Positions 1-13,408 of a stretch of 64,000 bases of DNA are shown here, piece by piece. Made by a program: the position numbers and the translations under genes. How positions within the stretch are numbered: position 1 is the stretch's first letter; each line of letters starts with the position of its first letter. Under the pieces are notes generated by a model. The model did not search any database. It was not told where the DNA came from and worked only from the letters and a program-made list of their open reading frames with translations. Source of the stretch: Misgurnus anguillicaudatus (taxonomy: Eukaryota > Chordata > Actinopteri > Cypriniformes > Cobitidae); NCBI RefSeq assembly GCF_027580225.2, contig NC_073359.2, positions 15,942,001-16,006,000 of the forward strand, read 5' to 3'.

Positions 1-677
1 ATAGCCTTTTTTCCTATCTCATGACCCATAGGTGGCGCTGTCACCAAATTTGGCATGGACCCCCATTTCATGGTCGACATGAAGCGTACCAAATTTCATC
101 TCGATTAATCAAAGAATGACCGAGATACAGCTTCAGAACCAATTTTGCGTCAATCTCGTTAAGTTCACGCATTAATTACTTTTGAATAAAGAAAAATATC
201 AAAATTCTGTTCAGTCATTTCTATGCGGCTCACTCCAAAGATCACATGTGCCAAATCTCATAAGAATTGAACCAAATTTGAAGGAGGAGTAGCGAAAAAA
301 CGAAATACTGTACATTTCAAAATGGCCGCTACTGTAATGGGTGGAGTCTTACTGTAAAGTATAAAATTCAATAAGCGGGATGAGAGCAATCATGTGTACT
401 AAGTAGAATTCTCATAGATCTAATGGATCACGAGTTATAACCATTTGAACATTGAAATTTTGAGATGATGGTGGCGCTATAGAGTTACTGCTAGAGACCC
501 CATTTTTGGCCAAATGACTATTTATGACCACCACTACAACTGTGCCAAATTTCATCATTTTCCTACATACGGTTCATAGGGCTGCCATAGACTCCCATTG
601 GGGAAGAAAAAGAAGAAAGTACAATAACAATAGGTGCCACAGCACCATAGGTGCTTGGCCCCTAATAATACTAACAA
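1..677 (+). repeat. Array unit 0, 3' part only
   Basis: The window opens inside the second GGTGGCGCT subrepeat of a unit. The rest of the body follows, then the closing hairpin and CCCCTAA (about 635-664), then an extra TAATACTAACAA spacer before the next unit. The upstream part is outside the window. Confidence 0.85.
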
Positions 678-2981
678 ATATAGCTGCAAGCAGCGATACG
701 GGGCCAAGCACCATCAGCGCAATGAGCACCCGAAGCACAGCAAGAAACATACAACGTATCAATCACCCAGGGCGCATTGAGCACCCAAGGTGCATCAAGA
801 ACACAAGGCGCTGCAAAGAACCCAAAGCGTAGCAATGACAGAGCAGAACCACCGCAGTGCAGAGCAGCAACAGAAAACATGGCAAAAATAGAACATATGT
901 GAACTACAGACAGGTCAAGAAGAATAGGTGGGAAAGAACAAAACTTTAATAGAATAAATTAACACCTGCCTCAGGCAGGATTCGAACCGATGAACTCAGG
1001 ATCTCACTTCATACGAATTAACAGATGTGCCACTCAGTAGACACAGCTTAAGGGGCAGCAGAAAAAAGCTTACATGCCATACAAAGAATTCAGAAGTTAT
1101 AAGCAGTTCTATAAGAACTGTTATAGTTTATACCCCTAGGTGGCGCTGTTCTCTGATTTCCTCAGGACGTCATGCCGAAGCTCCCTATCGATTTTTGCGC
1201 CGATATATCCGATACTTCAAAAGTTATAGCAATTTATCACAGATTTCAAAATGGCGGACAGGCGGTTCGGTCAATCCCGGCATAATACATATCGACAGAT
1301 GCGGCATGAGCCAAGGAATCCGTAGACACCAAGATCATAATTTTCTGACAAACGATTCGCACGTGTGGAAAACCAGACAGGTTGAGAAGAATAGGTGAGA
1401 AAGAAAAAACGTTAATAGAAGAAATTAACTTTCCTTAGGCGGGATTCGATCCCTAGAAGAAATTAACACTTGCCTTAGACGGGATTTGATCCCAAGATTT
1501 CAGAATCTCGTTGCGTGTGACTTACCAGTTGTGCCACTCAGTTGACACAGTTCAAGGGGCAGCAGAAAAGTGGTTTTAGAGATGCAAGGATTGACATATG
1601 CTAATCACCAAAGATGCAAAAATGACACAGCAGAGCAGAAATAACAGAAATACAATGTATATGAGAATCAAAAAGCTCAAGTGAGATTGAAAACAAGAAG
1701 AACATTATGTACAGTGATGCTATAAAATGTAGCAAACAGTAATTAACTATGACAAATAGACAACGTCACAGTCACGGTCAACTTTAAAGAGATTTTTCTC
1801 AAAAAAATTCCTAGGTGCCAAAAAAATCTGTTCAGTCATTTCTGTGCGGATTGCTCCAAACATTATACGAGCAGAGCCTGGCATAAAATAAACAAAATTT
1901 GTAAAAGGAGTAGCGAAAAAATCCGTTACCATATTCCTTACAATAACATATGAACAGAATGATCTGAAATGACAAATGTGGTATCGTTGCGATCGGCATA
2001 AACCAGTGAATACAATTTCACAAAGAAAATGAATATCAGACAGAGTATTCAGAAGTTATAAGCAGTTTTATAAGAACTGTTACGGTTTATAACCCCTAGG
2101 TGGCGCCATACTCTGACTTCCCAGGTACCCTAAGGACAACATGTCGAAGCTCCCTACCTTTTTTTGCGCCGATATATCCGATACTTCAAAAGTTATAGCA
2201 ATTTATCAGAGATTTCAAAATGGCGGACAGGCGGTTCGGTCAATCCCGGCATAATACATATCGGCAGATGCGGCATGAGCCAAGGAATCCATAGACACCA
2301 AGATCATAATTTTCTGACAAACGATTCAGAAGTTATGCGCAAAAATAGCCTTTTTTCCTATCTCATGACCCATAGGTGGCGCTGTCACCAAATTTGGCAT
2401 GGACCCCCATTTGATGGTCGACATGAAGCGTACCAAATTTCATCTCGAATAATCAAAGAATGACCGAGATACAGCTTCAGAACCAATTTTGCGTCAATCT
2501 CGTTAAGTTCACGCATTAATTACTTTTGAATAAAGAAAAATATCAAAATTCTGTTCGGTCATTTCTATGCGGCTCACTCCAAAGATCACCTGTGCCAAAT
2601 CTCATAAGAATTGAACCAAATTTGAAGGAGGAGTAGCGAAAAAACTAAATACTGTACATTTCAAAATGGCCGCTACTGTAATGGGTGGAGTCTTACTGTA
2701 AAGTATCAAATTCAATAAGCGAGATGAGAGCAATCACGTGTACTAAGTAGAATTTTCATAGATCCAATGGATCACCAGTTATAACCATTTGAACATTGAA
2801 TTTTTGAGCTGATGGTGGCGCTACAGAGTTATGGCTAGAGACCCCATTTTTGGCCACATGACTATTTATGACCACCACTACAACTGTGCCAAATTTCATC
2901 ATTTTCGTACATACGGTTCATAGGGCTGCCATAGACTCCCATTGGGGAAGAAGAAAAATTTACTAACAGAAACAATGACCA
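678..2981 (+). repeat. Array unit 1, long form
   Basis: At 2.30 kb this unit is about 0.9 kb longer than the standard form. It has two minus-strand tRNA-like segments (about 968-1048 and 1472-1552; a broken piece of the second is duplicated at 1435-1458). It also has an extra module (about 1730-2090) that is a diverged paralogue of the body segment reading CTGTTCAGTCATTTCT and GGAGTAGCGAAAAAA. The closing hairpin is missing: the unit ends in ACTAACAGAAACAATGACCA before the next start. Confidence 0.85.
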
Positions 2982-4298
2982 ATATAGCTGCAAGCAGCGA
3001 TACGGGGCCAAGCACAATCAGCGCAATGAGCACCAAAAGCACAGCAAGAAAGATACAACGTATCGATCACCCAGGGCGCATTGAGCACCCAAGGTGCATC
3101 AAGAACACAAGGCTCAGCAAAGAACCCAAAGCGTAGCAATGACAGAGCAGAACCACCGCAGTGCAGAGCAGCAACAGAAAACATGGCAAAAATAGAACAT
3201 ATGTGAACTACAGACAGGTCAAGAAGAATAGGTGGGAAAGAACAAAACTTTAATAGAAGAAATTAACATCTGCCTCAGGCGGGATTCGAACCCAAGAACT
3301 CAGGATCTCTATGCATACGACTTGACAGATGCGCCACTCAGTAGACACAGCTCAAGGGGCAGCAGAAAAGAGCATACATGCCATACAAAGAATTCAGAAG
3401 TTATAATCAGTTCTATAAGAACTGTTATAGTTTATAAACCCTAGGTGGCGCTGTTCTCTGATTTCCTCAGGACTTCATGCCGAAGCTCCCTACCGATTTT
3501 TGCGCCGATATATCCGATACTTCAAAAGTTATAGCAATTTATCACAGATTTCAAAATGGCGGACAGGCGGTTCGGTCAATCGCGGCATAATACATATCGG
3601 CAGATGCGGCATGAGCCAAGGAATCCGTAGACACCAAGATCATAATTTTCTGACAAACGATTCAGAAGTTATGCGCAAAAATAGCCTTTTTTCCTATCTC
3701 ATGACCCATAGGTGGCGCTGTCACCAAATTTGGCATGGACCCCCATTTCATGGTCGACATGAAGCGTACCAAATTTCATCTCGATTGATCAAAGAATGAC
3801 CGAGATACAGCCTCAGAACCAATTTTGCGTCAATCTCGTTAAGTTCACGCATTAATTACTTTTGAATAAAGAAAAATATCAAAATTCTGTTCAGTCATTT
3901 CTATGCGGCTCACTCCAAAGATCACATGTGCCAAATCTCATAAGAATTGAACCAAATTTGAAGGAGGAGTAGCGAAAAAACGAAATACTGTACATTTCAA
4001 AATGGCCGATACTGTAATGGGTGGAGTCTTACTGTAAGGTATTAAAAACAATAAGCATGAGGAGAGCAATCACGTGTACTAAGTAGAATTTTCATAGAGC
4101 AAATGGATCACGAGTTATAACCATTTGAACATTGAATTTTTGAGATGATGGTGGCGCTATAGAGTTACTGCTAGAGACCCCATTTTTGGCCAAATGACTA
4201 TTTATGACCACCACTACAACTGTGCCAAATTTCATCATTTTCCTATATACGGTTCATAGGGCTGCCATAGACTCCCATTGGGGAAGAAGATTAAGAAA

Positions 4299-4331
<33 letters not shown>

Positions 4332-4377
4332 AACAGAAACAATAGGTGCCACAGCACCATAGGTGCTTGGCCCCTAA
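2982..4377 (+). repeat. Array unit 2, standard form
   Basis: 1396 bp with a tRNA-like segment on the minus strand (3271-3352), GGTGGCGCT subrepeats near 3444, 3711 and 4151, an AAT microsatellite (about 4299-4330) and a complete ATA-loop 3' hairpin ending in CCCCTAA fused directly to unit 3. Confidence 0.88.
3271..3352 (-). other. tRNA-like segment, standard-unit type
   Basis: Representative of the copies at about 968, 4667, 6052, 7453, 10356, 11751, 15111, 17202, 21413, 24535 and 25996. The minus strand reads GAGTGGCGCATCTGTCAAG (A-box-like) and GGTTCGAATCCCGCC (B box). TTTT (AAAA at 3244-3247 on plus) follows about 24 nt after the B-box end of the segment, so a Pol III product of roughly 100-120 nt is conceivable. 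Confidence 0.55.
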
Positions 4378-5763
4378 ATATAGCTGCAAGCAGCGATACG
4401 GGGCCAAGCACAATCAGCGCAATGAGCACCCAAAGCACAGCAAGAAACATACAACGTATCAATGACCCAGGGCGCATTGAGCACCCAAGGTGCATCAAGA
4501 ACACAAGGCTCAGCAAAGAACCCAAAGCGTAGCAATGACAGAGCAGAACCACCGCAGTGCAGAGCAGCAACAGAAAACATGGCAAAAATAGAACATATGT
4601 GAACTACAGACAGGTCGAGAAGAATAGGTGGGAAAGAACAAAACTTTAATAGAAGAAAATAACACCTGCCTCAGGTGGGATTCGAACCCATGAACTCAGG
4701 ATCTCTATGCAAATGACTTAACAGATGCGCCACTCAGTAGACACAGCTCAAGGGGCAGCAGAAAAGAGCTTACATGCCATACAAAGAATTCAGAAGTTAT
4801 AAGCAGTTCTATAAGAACTGTTATAGTTTATACCCCTAGGTGGCGCTGTTCTCTGATTTCCTCAGGACGTCATTCCGAAGCTCCCTACCGATTTTTGCGC
4901 CGATATATCCGATACTTCAAAAGTTATAGCAATTTATCACAGATTTCAAAATGGCGGACAGGCGGTTCGGTCAATCCCGGCATAATACATATCGGCAGAT
5001 GCGGCATGAGCCAAGGAATCCGTAGACACCAAGATCATAATTGTCTGACAAACGATTCAGAAGTTATGCGCAAAAATAGCCTTTTTTCCTATCTCATGAC
5101 CCATAGGTGGCGCTGTCACCAAATTTGGCATGGACCCCCATTTCATGGTCGACATGAAGCGTACCAAATTTCATCTCGATTGATCAAAGAATGACCGAGA
5201 TACAGCCTCAGAACCAATTTTGCGTCAATCTCGTTAAGTTCACGCATTAATTACTTTTGAATAAAGAAAAATATCAAAATTCTGTTCAGTCATTTCTATG
5301 CGGCTCACTCCAAAGATCACATGTGCCAAATCTCATAAGAATTGAACCAAATTTGAAGGAGGAGTAGCGAAAAAACGAAATACTGTACATTTCAAAATGG
5401 CCGATACTGTAATGGGTGGAGTCTTACTTTAAGGTATTAAAAACAATAAGCATGAGGAGAGCAATCATGTGTACTAAGTAGAATTTTCATAGAGCAAATG
5501 AATCACCAGTTATAACCATTTGAACATTGAATTTTTGAGATGATGGTGGCGCTATAGAGTTACTGCTAGAGACCCCATTTTTGGCCAAATGACTATTTAT
5601 GACCACCACTACAACTGTGCCAAATTTCATCATTTTCCTATATACGGTTCATAGGGCTGCCATAGACTCCCATTGGGGAAGATTAAGATTAAGATTAAGA
5701 AAAATAATAATAATACTAACAGAAACAATAGGTGCCACAGCACCATAGGTGCTTGGCCCCTAA
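4378..5763 (+). repeat. Array unit 3, standard form
   Basis: 1386 bp; tRNA-like segment 4667-4748 (minus). The tail has a short GATTAA run followed by AAT repeats, then the ATA-loop hairpin and a seamless junction with unit 4. A good reference copy for the standard layout. Confidence 0.9.
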
Positions 5764-7164
5764 ATATAGCTGCAAGCAGCGATACGGGGCCAAGCACAAT
5801 CAGCGCAATGAGCTCCCAAAGCACAGCAAGAAAGATACAACTTATCAATCACTCAGGGCGCATTGAGCACCCAAGGTGCATCAAGAACACAAGGCTCAGC
5901 AAAGAACCCAAAGCGTAGCAATGACAGAGCAGAACCACCGCAGTGCAGAGCAGCAACAGAAAACATGGCAACATTAGAACATATGTGAACTACAGACAGG
6001 TCAAAAAGAATAGGTGAGAAAGAACAAAACTATAATAGAATAAATAAACACCTGGCTCAGGTGGGATTCGAACCCATGAACTCAGGATCTCTATGCAAAC
6101 GACTTAACAGATGCGCCACTCAGTAGACACAGCTCAAGGGGCAGCAGAAAAGAGCTTACATGCCATACAAAGAATTCAGAAGTTATAAGCAGTTCTATAA
6201 GAACTGTTATAGTTTATACCCCTAGGTGGCGCTGTTCTCTGATTTCCTCAGGACGTCATGCCGAAGCTCCCTACCGATTTTTGCGCCGATATATCCGATA
6301 CTTCAAAAGTTATAGCAATTTATCACAGATTTCAAAATGGCGGACAGGCGGTTCGGTCAATCCCGGCATAATACATATCGGCAGATGCGGCATGAGCCAA
6401 GGAATCCGTAGACACCAAGATCATAATTTTCTGACAAACGATTCAGAAGTTATGCGCAAAAATAGCCTTTTTTCCTATCTCATGACCCATAGGTGGCGCT
6501 GTCACCAAATTTGGCATGGACCCCCACTTCATGGTCGACATGAAGCGTACCAAATTTCATCTCGATTGATCAAAGAATGACCGAGATACAGCCTCAGAAC
6601 CAATTTTGCGTCAATCTCGTTAAGTTCGCGCATTAATTACTTTTGAATAAAGAAAAATATCAAAATTCTGTTCAGTCATTTCTATGCGGCTCACTCCAAA
6701 GATCACATGTGCCAAATCTCATAAGAATTTAACCAAATTTGAAGGAGGAGTAGCGAAAAAACGAAATACTGTACATTTCAAAATGGCCGCTACTGTAATG
6801 GGTGGAGTCTTACTGTAAGGTATTAAAAACAATAAGCATGAGGAGAGCAATCACGTGTACTAAGTAGAATTTTCATAGAGCAAATGGATCACCAGTTATA
6901 ACCATTTGAACATTGAATTTTTGAGATGATGGTGGCGCTATAGAGTTACTGCTAGAGACCCCATTTTTGGCCAAATGACTATTTATGACCACCACTACAA
7001 CTGTGCCAAATTTCATCATTTTCCTATATACGGTTCATAGGGCTGCCATAGACTCCCATTGGGGAAGATTAAGATTAAGATTAAGATTAAGATTAAGATT
7101 AAGAAGAATAATAATACTAACAGAAACAATAGGTGCCACAGCACCATAGGTGCTTGGCCCCTAA
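5764..7164 (+). repeat. Array unit 4, standard form with GATTAA expansion
   Basis: 1401 bp; tRNA-like segment about 6052-6134 (minus). The 5' part belongs to the AGCTCCCAAAG subtype shared with units 7, 13 and 16. The tail hexamer is expanded to about six GATTAA copies (7066-7103), against about three in units 3 and 5. The junction with unit 5 is seamless. Confidence 0.9.
7066..7103 (+). repeat. GATTAA hexanucleotide microsatellite
   Basis: About six tandem GATTAA copies just before the closing hairpin of unit 4. The same place holds about three copies near 5682 and 8466 and one near 4290, so copy number varies among units. This is not the vertebrate telomere repeat. Confidence 0.85.
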
Positions 7165-8550
7165 ATATAGCTGCAAGCAGCGATACGGGGCCAAGCACAA
7201 TCAGCGCAATGAGCACCCAAAGCACAGCAAGAAAGATACAACGTATCAATGACCCAGGGCGCATTGAGCACCCAAGGTGCATCAAGAACACAAGGCTCAG
7301 CAAAGAACCCAAAGCGTAGCAATGACAGAGCAGAACCACCGCAGTGCAGAGCAGCAACAGAAAACATGGCAAAAATAGAACATATGTGAACTACAGACAG
7401 GTCGAGAAGAATAGGTTGGAAATAACAAAACTTTAATAGAAGAAAATAACACCTGCCTCAGGTGGGATTCGAACCCATGAACTCAGGATCTCTATGCAAA
7501 TGACTTAACAGATGCGCCACTCAGTAGACACAGCTCAAGGGGCAGCAGAAAAGAGCTTACATGCCATACAAAGAATTCAGAAGTTATAAGCAGTTCTATA
7601 AGAACTGTTATAGTTTATACCCCTAGGTGGCGCTGTTCTCTGATTTCCTCAGGACGTCATGCCGAAGCTCCCTACCGATTTTTGCGCCGATATATCCGAT
7701 ACTTCAAAAGTTATAGCAATTTATCACAGATTTCAAAATGGCGGACAGGCGGTTCGGTCAATCCCGGCATAATACATATCGGCAGATGCGGCATGAGCCA
7801 AGGAATCCGTAGACACCAAGATCATAATTTTCTGACAAACGATTCAGAAGTTATGCGCAAAAATAGCCTTTTTTCCTATCTCATGACCCATAGGTGGCGC
7901 TGTCACCAAATTTGGCATGGACCCCCATTTCATGGTCGACATGAAGCGTACCAAATTTCATCTTGATTGATCAAAGAATGACCGAGATACAGCCTCAGAA
8001 CCAATTTTGCGTCAATCTCGTTAAGTTCACGCATTAATTACTTTTGAATTAAGAAAAATATCAAAATTCTGTTCAGTCATTTATATGCGGCTCACTCCAA
8101 AGATCACATGTGCCAAATCTCATAAGAATTGAACCAAATTTGAAGGAGGAGTAGCGAAAAAACGAAATACTGTACATTTCAAAATGGCCGATACTGTAAT
8201 GGGTGGAGTCTTACTTTAAGGTATTAAAAACAATAAGCATGAGGAGAGCAATCATGTGTACTAAGTAGAATTTTCATAGAGCAAATGAATCACCAGTTAT
8301 AACCATTTGAACATTGAATTTTTGAGATGATGGTGGCGCTATAGAGTTACTGCTAGAGACCCCATTTTTGGCCAAATGACTATTTATGACCACCACTACA
8401 ACTGTGCCAAATTTCATCATTTTCCTATATACGGTTCATAGGGCTGCCATAGACTCCCATTGGGGAAGATTAAGATTAAGATTAAGAAAAATAATAATAA
8501 TACTAACAGAAACAATAGGTGCCACAGCACCATAGGTGCTTGGCCCCTAA
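7165..8550 (+). repeat. Array unit 5, standard form
   Basis: 1386 bp, with tRNA-like segment about 7453-7536 (minus), three GATTAA copies in the tail, an ATA-loop hairpin and a seamless CCCCTAA-ATATAGC junction with unit 6. Confidence 0.9.
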
Positions 8551-10067
8551 ATATAGCTGCAAGCAGCGATTCGGGGCCAAGCACCTTTAGCGCAATGAGC
8601 ATCCAAAGCACAAAAAGCAACATAGAAGGTATCAATAACCCAATGCGCATTGACCACCCAAGGTGCATCAAGAACACAAGGCGCAGCAAGTACCCAAAGC
8701 GTAGCAATCACACAGCAGAACCACCGCAGTGCAGAGCAGCAACAGAAAATATGACAAAAATAGAACATATGTGAACTACAGAAGGGTTGAGAAGAATAGG
8801 TGAGAAAGAACAAAACTTTAATAGAACAAATTAACACTTGCCTCAAGCGGGTTTCGAACCCAAGAACTAAGCATCTCTTTGCATGTGACTAACACGATAC
8901 GCCATTCAGTTATCACGGTTCATGAGGCAGCAGAATAGAGTGTACAGAGATGAAAGCATTGACATATGCCAATCACCACAGATGCAGAAATGACACAGCA
9001 GAGCAGATATAACTGAAGAATAATGTATATAAGAATCAACAAGCTCAAGTGAGGTTGTAGACAAGAAGAACATTCTGTACAGAAACGCTATGAAATGTAA
9101 TATACAGTAATTAACTATGACAAATAGACAACATCACAAGCACGGTCAACTTTGGAGCAATATTTCTAAGAAAGAGAACAGAATATAAAAAATCTGTTCG
9201 GTCATTTCTGTGCGGATTGCTCCAAACATTATACGAGCAGAACCTGGCATAAAATAAACAAAATTTGTAAAAGGAGTAGCGAAAAGATAATTTACCATAT
9301 GCCTTACAATAACACATGAACAGAATGTTGGAAAATGATAAACGAGGTATCGTTGCGATCGGCATAAACCAGTGAAACTAATTTCACAAAGAATATATAT
9401 ATCAGACGAACGATTCAGAAGTTATGTGCAAAAATAGCCTTTTTTCATATCTCATGACCCATAGGTGGCGCTGTCACCAAATTTGGCATGGACCCCCAGT
9501 TCATGGTCGACATGAAGTGTACCAAATTTCATTTCGATTGATCAAAGAATGACCAAGATACAGCTTCAGAAACAATTTTGCGTCAACCTCGTTAAGTTCA
9601 CACATTAATTACTTTTGAATAAAGAAAAAAATCAAAATTCTGTTCGGTCATTTCTATGCGGCTCACTCCAAAGATCACCTGTGCCAAATTTCATAACATT
9701 TGAACCAAATTTGAAGGAGGAGTAGCGAAAAAACAAAATACTGTACATTTCAAAATTGCCGCTACTGTAATGGGAGGAGTCTTACTGTAAAGTATCAAAT
9801 TCAATAAGCGGGATGAGAGCAATCACGTGTACTAAGTAGAATTTTCATAGATCTAATGGATCACAAGTTATAACTATTTGAACATTGAATTTTTGAGCTG
9901 ATGGTGGCGCTATAGAGTTACTGCTAGAGACTCCATTTTTGGCCACATGAATATTTATGACCAACATTACAACTGTGCAAAATTTCATCATTTTCTTACA
10001 TTCGGTTCATAGGGCTGCCATAGACTTCCATTGGGGAAGAAAAATTTACTAACAGAAACAATGACCA
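8551..10067 (+). repeat. Array unit 6, diverged form
   Basis: 1517 bp with many substitutions against units 3-5; it starts GATTCGGGGCCAAGCACC and carries a decayed tRNA-like segment (about 8839-8920). The module with the ATTGCTCCAAACATTATACG motif (about 9110-9300) replaces part of the standard body. The closing hairpin is missing: the unit ends in ACTAACAGAAACAATGACCA, as unit 1 does. Confidence 0.85.
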
Positions 10068-11383
10068 ATATAGCTGCAAGCAGCGATACGGGGCCAAGCA
10101 CAATCAGCGCAATGAGCTCCCAAAGCACAGCAAGAAAGATACAACTTATCAATCACTCAGGGCGCATTGAGCACCCAAGGTGCATCAAGAACACAAGGCT
10201 CAGCAAAGAACCCAAAGCGTAGCAATGACAGAGCAGAACCACCGCAGTGCAGAGCAGCAACAGAAAACATGGCAAAAATAGAACATATGTGAACTACAGA
10301 CAGGTCAAAAAGAATAGGTGAGAAAGAACAAAACTATAATAGAAGAAATTAACACCCGGCTCAAGTGGGATTCGAACCCATGAACTCAGGATCTCTATGC
10401 AAACGATTTAACAGATGCGCCACTCAGTAGACACAGCTCAAGGGGCAGCAGAAAAGAGCTTACATGCCATACAAAGAATTCAGAAGTTATAAGCAGTTCT
10501 ATAAGAACTGTTATAGTTTATACCCCTAGGTGGCGCTGTTCTCTGATTTCCTCAGGACGTCATGCCGAAGCTCCCTACCGATTTTTGCGCCGATATATCC
10601 GATACTTCAAAAGTTATAGCAATTTATCACAGATTTCAAAATGGCGGACAGGCGGTTCGGTCAATCCCGGCATAATACATATCGGCAGATGCGGCATGAG
10701 CCAAGGAATCCGTAGACACCAAGATCATAATTTTCTGACAAACGATTCAGAAGTTATGCGCAAAAATAGCAGTTTTTCCTATCTCATGACCCATAGGTGG
10801 CGCTGTCACCAAATTTGGCATGGACCCCCATTTCATGGTCGACATGAAGCGTACCAAATTTCATCTCGATTGATTAAAGAATGACCGAGATACAGCCTCA
10901 GAACCAATTTTGCGTCAATCTCGTTAAGTTCACGCATTAATTACTTTTGAATAAAGAAAAATATCAAAATTCTGTTCAGTCATTTCTATGCGGCTCACTC
11001 CAAAGATCACATGTGCCAAATCTCATAAGAATTGAACCAAATTTGAAGGAGGAGTAGCGAAAAAACGAAATACTGTACATTTCAAAATGGCCGATACTGT
11101 AATGGGTGGAGTCTTACTGTAAGGTATTAAAAACAATAAGCATGAGGAGAGCAATCACGTGTACTAAGTAGAATTTTCATAGAGCAAATGGATCACGAGT
11201 TATAACCATTTGAACATTGAATTTTTGAGATGATGGTGGCGCTATAGAGTTACTGCTAGAGACCCCATTTTTGGCCAAATGACTATTTATGACCACCACT
11301 ACAACTGTGCCAAATTTCATCATTTTCCTATATACGGTTCATAGGGCTGCCATAGACTCCCATTGGGGAAGAAGATTAAGAAA

Positions 11384-11416
<33 letters not shown>

Positions 11417-11462
11417 AACAGAAACAATAGGTGCCACAGCACCATAGGTGCTTGGCCCCTAA
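10068..11462 (+). repeat. Array unit 7, standard form
   Basis: 1395 bp; 5' subtype AGCTCCCAAAG; tRNA-like segment about 10356-10439 (minus). The tail has an AAT microsatellite (about 11384-11415), the ATA-loop hairpin and a seamless junction with unit 8. Confidence 0.9.
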
Positions 11463-12800
11463 ATATAGCTGCAAGCAGCGATACGGGGCCAAGCACAATC
11501 AGCGCAATGAGCACCAAAAGCACAGCAAGAAAGATACAACGTATCGATCACCCAGGGCGCATTGAGCACCCAAGGTGCATCAAGAACACAAGGCTCAGCA
11601 AAGAACCCAAAGCGTAACAATGACAGAGCAGAACCACCGCAGTGCAGAGCAGCAACAGAAAACATGGCAAAAATAGAACATATGTGAACTACAGACAGGT
11701 CAAGAAGAATAGGTGGGAAAGAACAAAACTTTAATAGAAGAAACTAACATCTGCCTCAGGCGGGATTCGAACCCAAGAACTCAGGATCTCTATGCATACG
11801 ACTTGACAGATGCGCCACTCAGTAGACACAGCTCAAGGGGCAGCAGAAAAGAGCATACATGCCATACAAAGAATTCAGAAGTTATAATCAGTTCTATAAG
11901 AACTGTTATAGTTTATAAACCCTAGGTGGCGCTGTTCTCTGATTTCCTCAGGACTTCATGCCGAAGCTCCCTACCGATTTTTGCGCCGATATATCCGATA
12001 CTTCAAAAGTTATAGCAATTTATCACAGATTTCAAAATGGCGGACAGGCGGTTCGGTCAATCGCGGCATAATACATATCGACAGATGCGGCATGAGCCAA
12101 GGAATCCGTAGACACCAAGATCATAATTTTCTGACAAACGATTCAGAAGGTATGCGCAAAAATAGCCGTTTTTCCTATCTCATGACCCATAGGTGGCGCT
12201 GTCACCAAATTTGGCATGGACCCCCATTTCATGGTCGACATGAAGCGTACCAAATTTCATCTCGATTGATCAAAGAATGACTGAGATACAGCCTCAGAAC
12301 CAATTTTGCGTCAATCTCGTTAAGTTCGCGCATTAATTACTTTTGAATAAAGAAAAATATCAAAATTCTGTTCAGTCATTTCTATGCGGCTCACTCCAAA
12401 GATCACATGTGCCAAATCTCATAAGAATTGAACCAAATTTGAAGGAGGAGTAGCGAAAAAAACGAAATACTGGACATTTCAAAATGGCCGATACTGTAAT
12501 GGGTGGAGTCTTACTGTAAGGTATTAAAAACAATAAGCATGAGGAGAGCAATCACGTGTACTAAGTAGAATTTTCATAGAGCAAATGGATCACGAGTTAT
12601 AACCATTTGAACATTGAATTTTTGAGATGATGGTGGCGCTATAGAGTTACTGCTAGAGACCCCATTTTTGGCCAAATGACTATTTATGACCACCACTACA
12701 ACTGTGCCAAATTTCATCATTTTCCTATATACGGTTCATAGGGCTGCCATAGACTCCCATTGGGGAAGAAGATTAAGAAAAATAATAATAATAATAATAA
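11463..12800 (+). repeat. Array unit 8, standard form, hairpin missing
   Basis: 1338 bp; tRNA-like segment about 11751-11834. It shares private variants with units 10 and 15 (TACTGGACATTTC, CAGAAGGTATGCGC, TCAATCGCGGCA), marking a recent common copy. It stops in an AAT run with no closing hairpin and joins unit 9. Confidence 0.88.
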
Positions 12801-13075
12801 ATATAGCTGCAAGCAGCAATTGCGGGGCCAAGCACCTTCAGCGCAATGAGCACCCAAAGCACAGCAAAAACCACACGACGCAGCAAATGTGCAAAGCGCA
12901 GAAAGCGTGCAATATAGAGGCCGAACCCGAAGCAAAGCAAATGCAGAGCAGAACCACTGCAGTGCGGAGCAACAACAGTAAAGATGGCAAAAATATAACA
13001 CATGTGGAAAACCAGACAGGTCGAGAAGAACGTGTTAAAGTGAACACAAAAGGAAATCTTAATAAGTGAAAGTAA

Positions 13076-13146
13076 GAGCTGGGATTCGAACCCATGACCT
13101 CAGGTTCCCAAAGCACAGCAGTTACCGCATGCGCCACTGAGTAACC
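13076..13146 (-). other. tRNA-like segment with A- and B-box-like motifs
   Basis: On the minus strand an A-box-like TGGCGCATGCGGTAACTG lies about 35 nt before the B-box GGTTCGAATCCC, the spacing of an internal Pol III promoter. The T arm (ATGGG-TTCGAAT-CCCAG) pairs partly. The acceptor and anticodon arms do not form convincingly, so this is a tRNA-derived relic rather than a working tRNA gene. Confidence 0.6.
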
Positions 13147-13325
13147 GATTAAACCACCGAGTTGGTGTGTCCAAGCTATAGAATAGAGATTTAGAGCTGT
13201 AAACATTGATATCCAGCAATTACCAAAAGTGCAGGAATGACAACAGAGAGCACAAATAACTGAAATACAATCTATAGTATGAGATTCACAAAACTTAAGT
13301 GAGAAAAAAGTTAAGACAAAATATC

Positions 13326-13408
13326 ACTGCACATGGGATTCGAACCCATGACCTCAGAATCTCATGGCATGTGGTTAACCAGATGCACAACTCAGTTAAC
13401 ACAGCTCA
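13326..13408 (-). other. Second tRNA-like segment of unit 9
   Basis: The minus strand reads GCATCTGGTTAACC (A-box-like) and GGTTCGAATCCC (B box). The T arm is a perfect six-pair stem, CATGGG / CCCATG, around TTCGAAT. A four-pair remnant of an acceptor stem may remain (ACTG with CAGT). It is probably a Pol III promoter relic. Confidence 0.55.

Noticed and set aside
7066..7103. Interstitial telomere repeat
   Set aside because: The hexamer is GATTAA, not TTAGGG, and copy number is very low.
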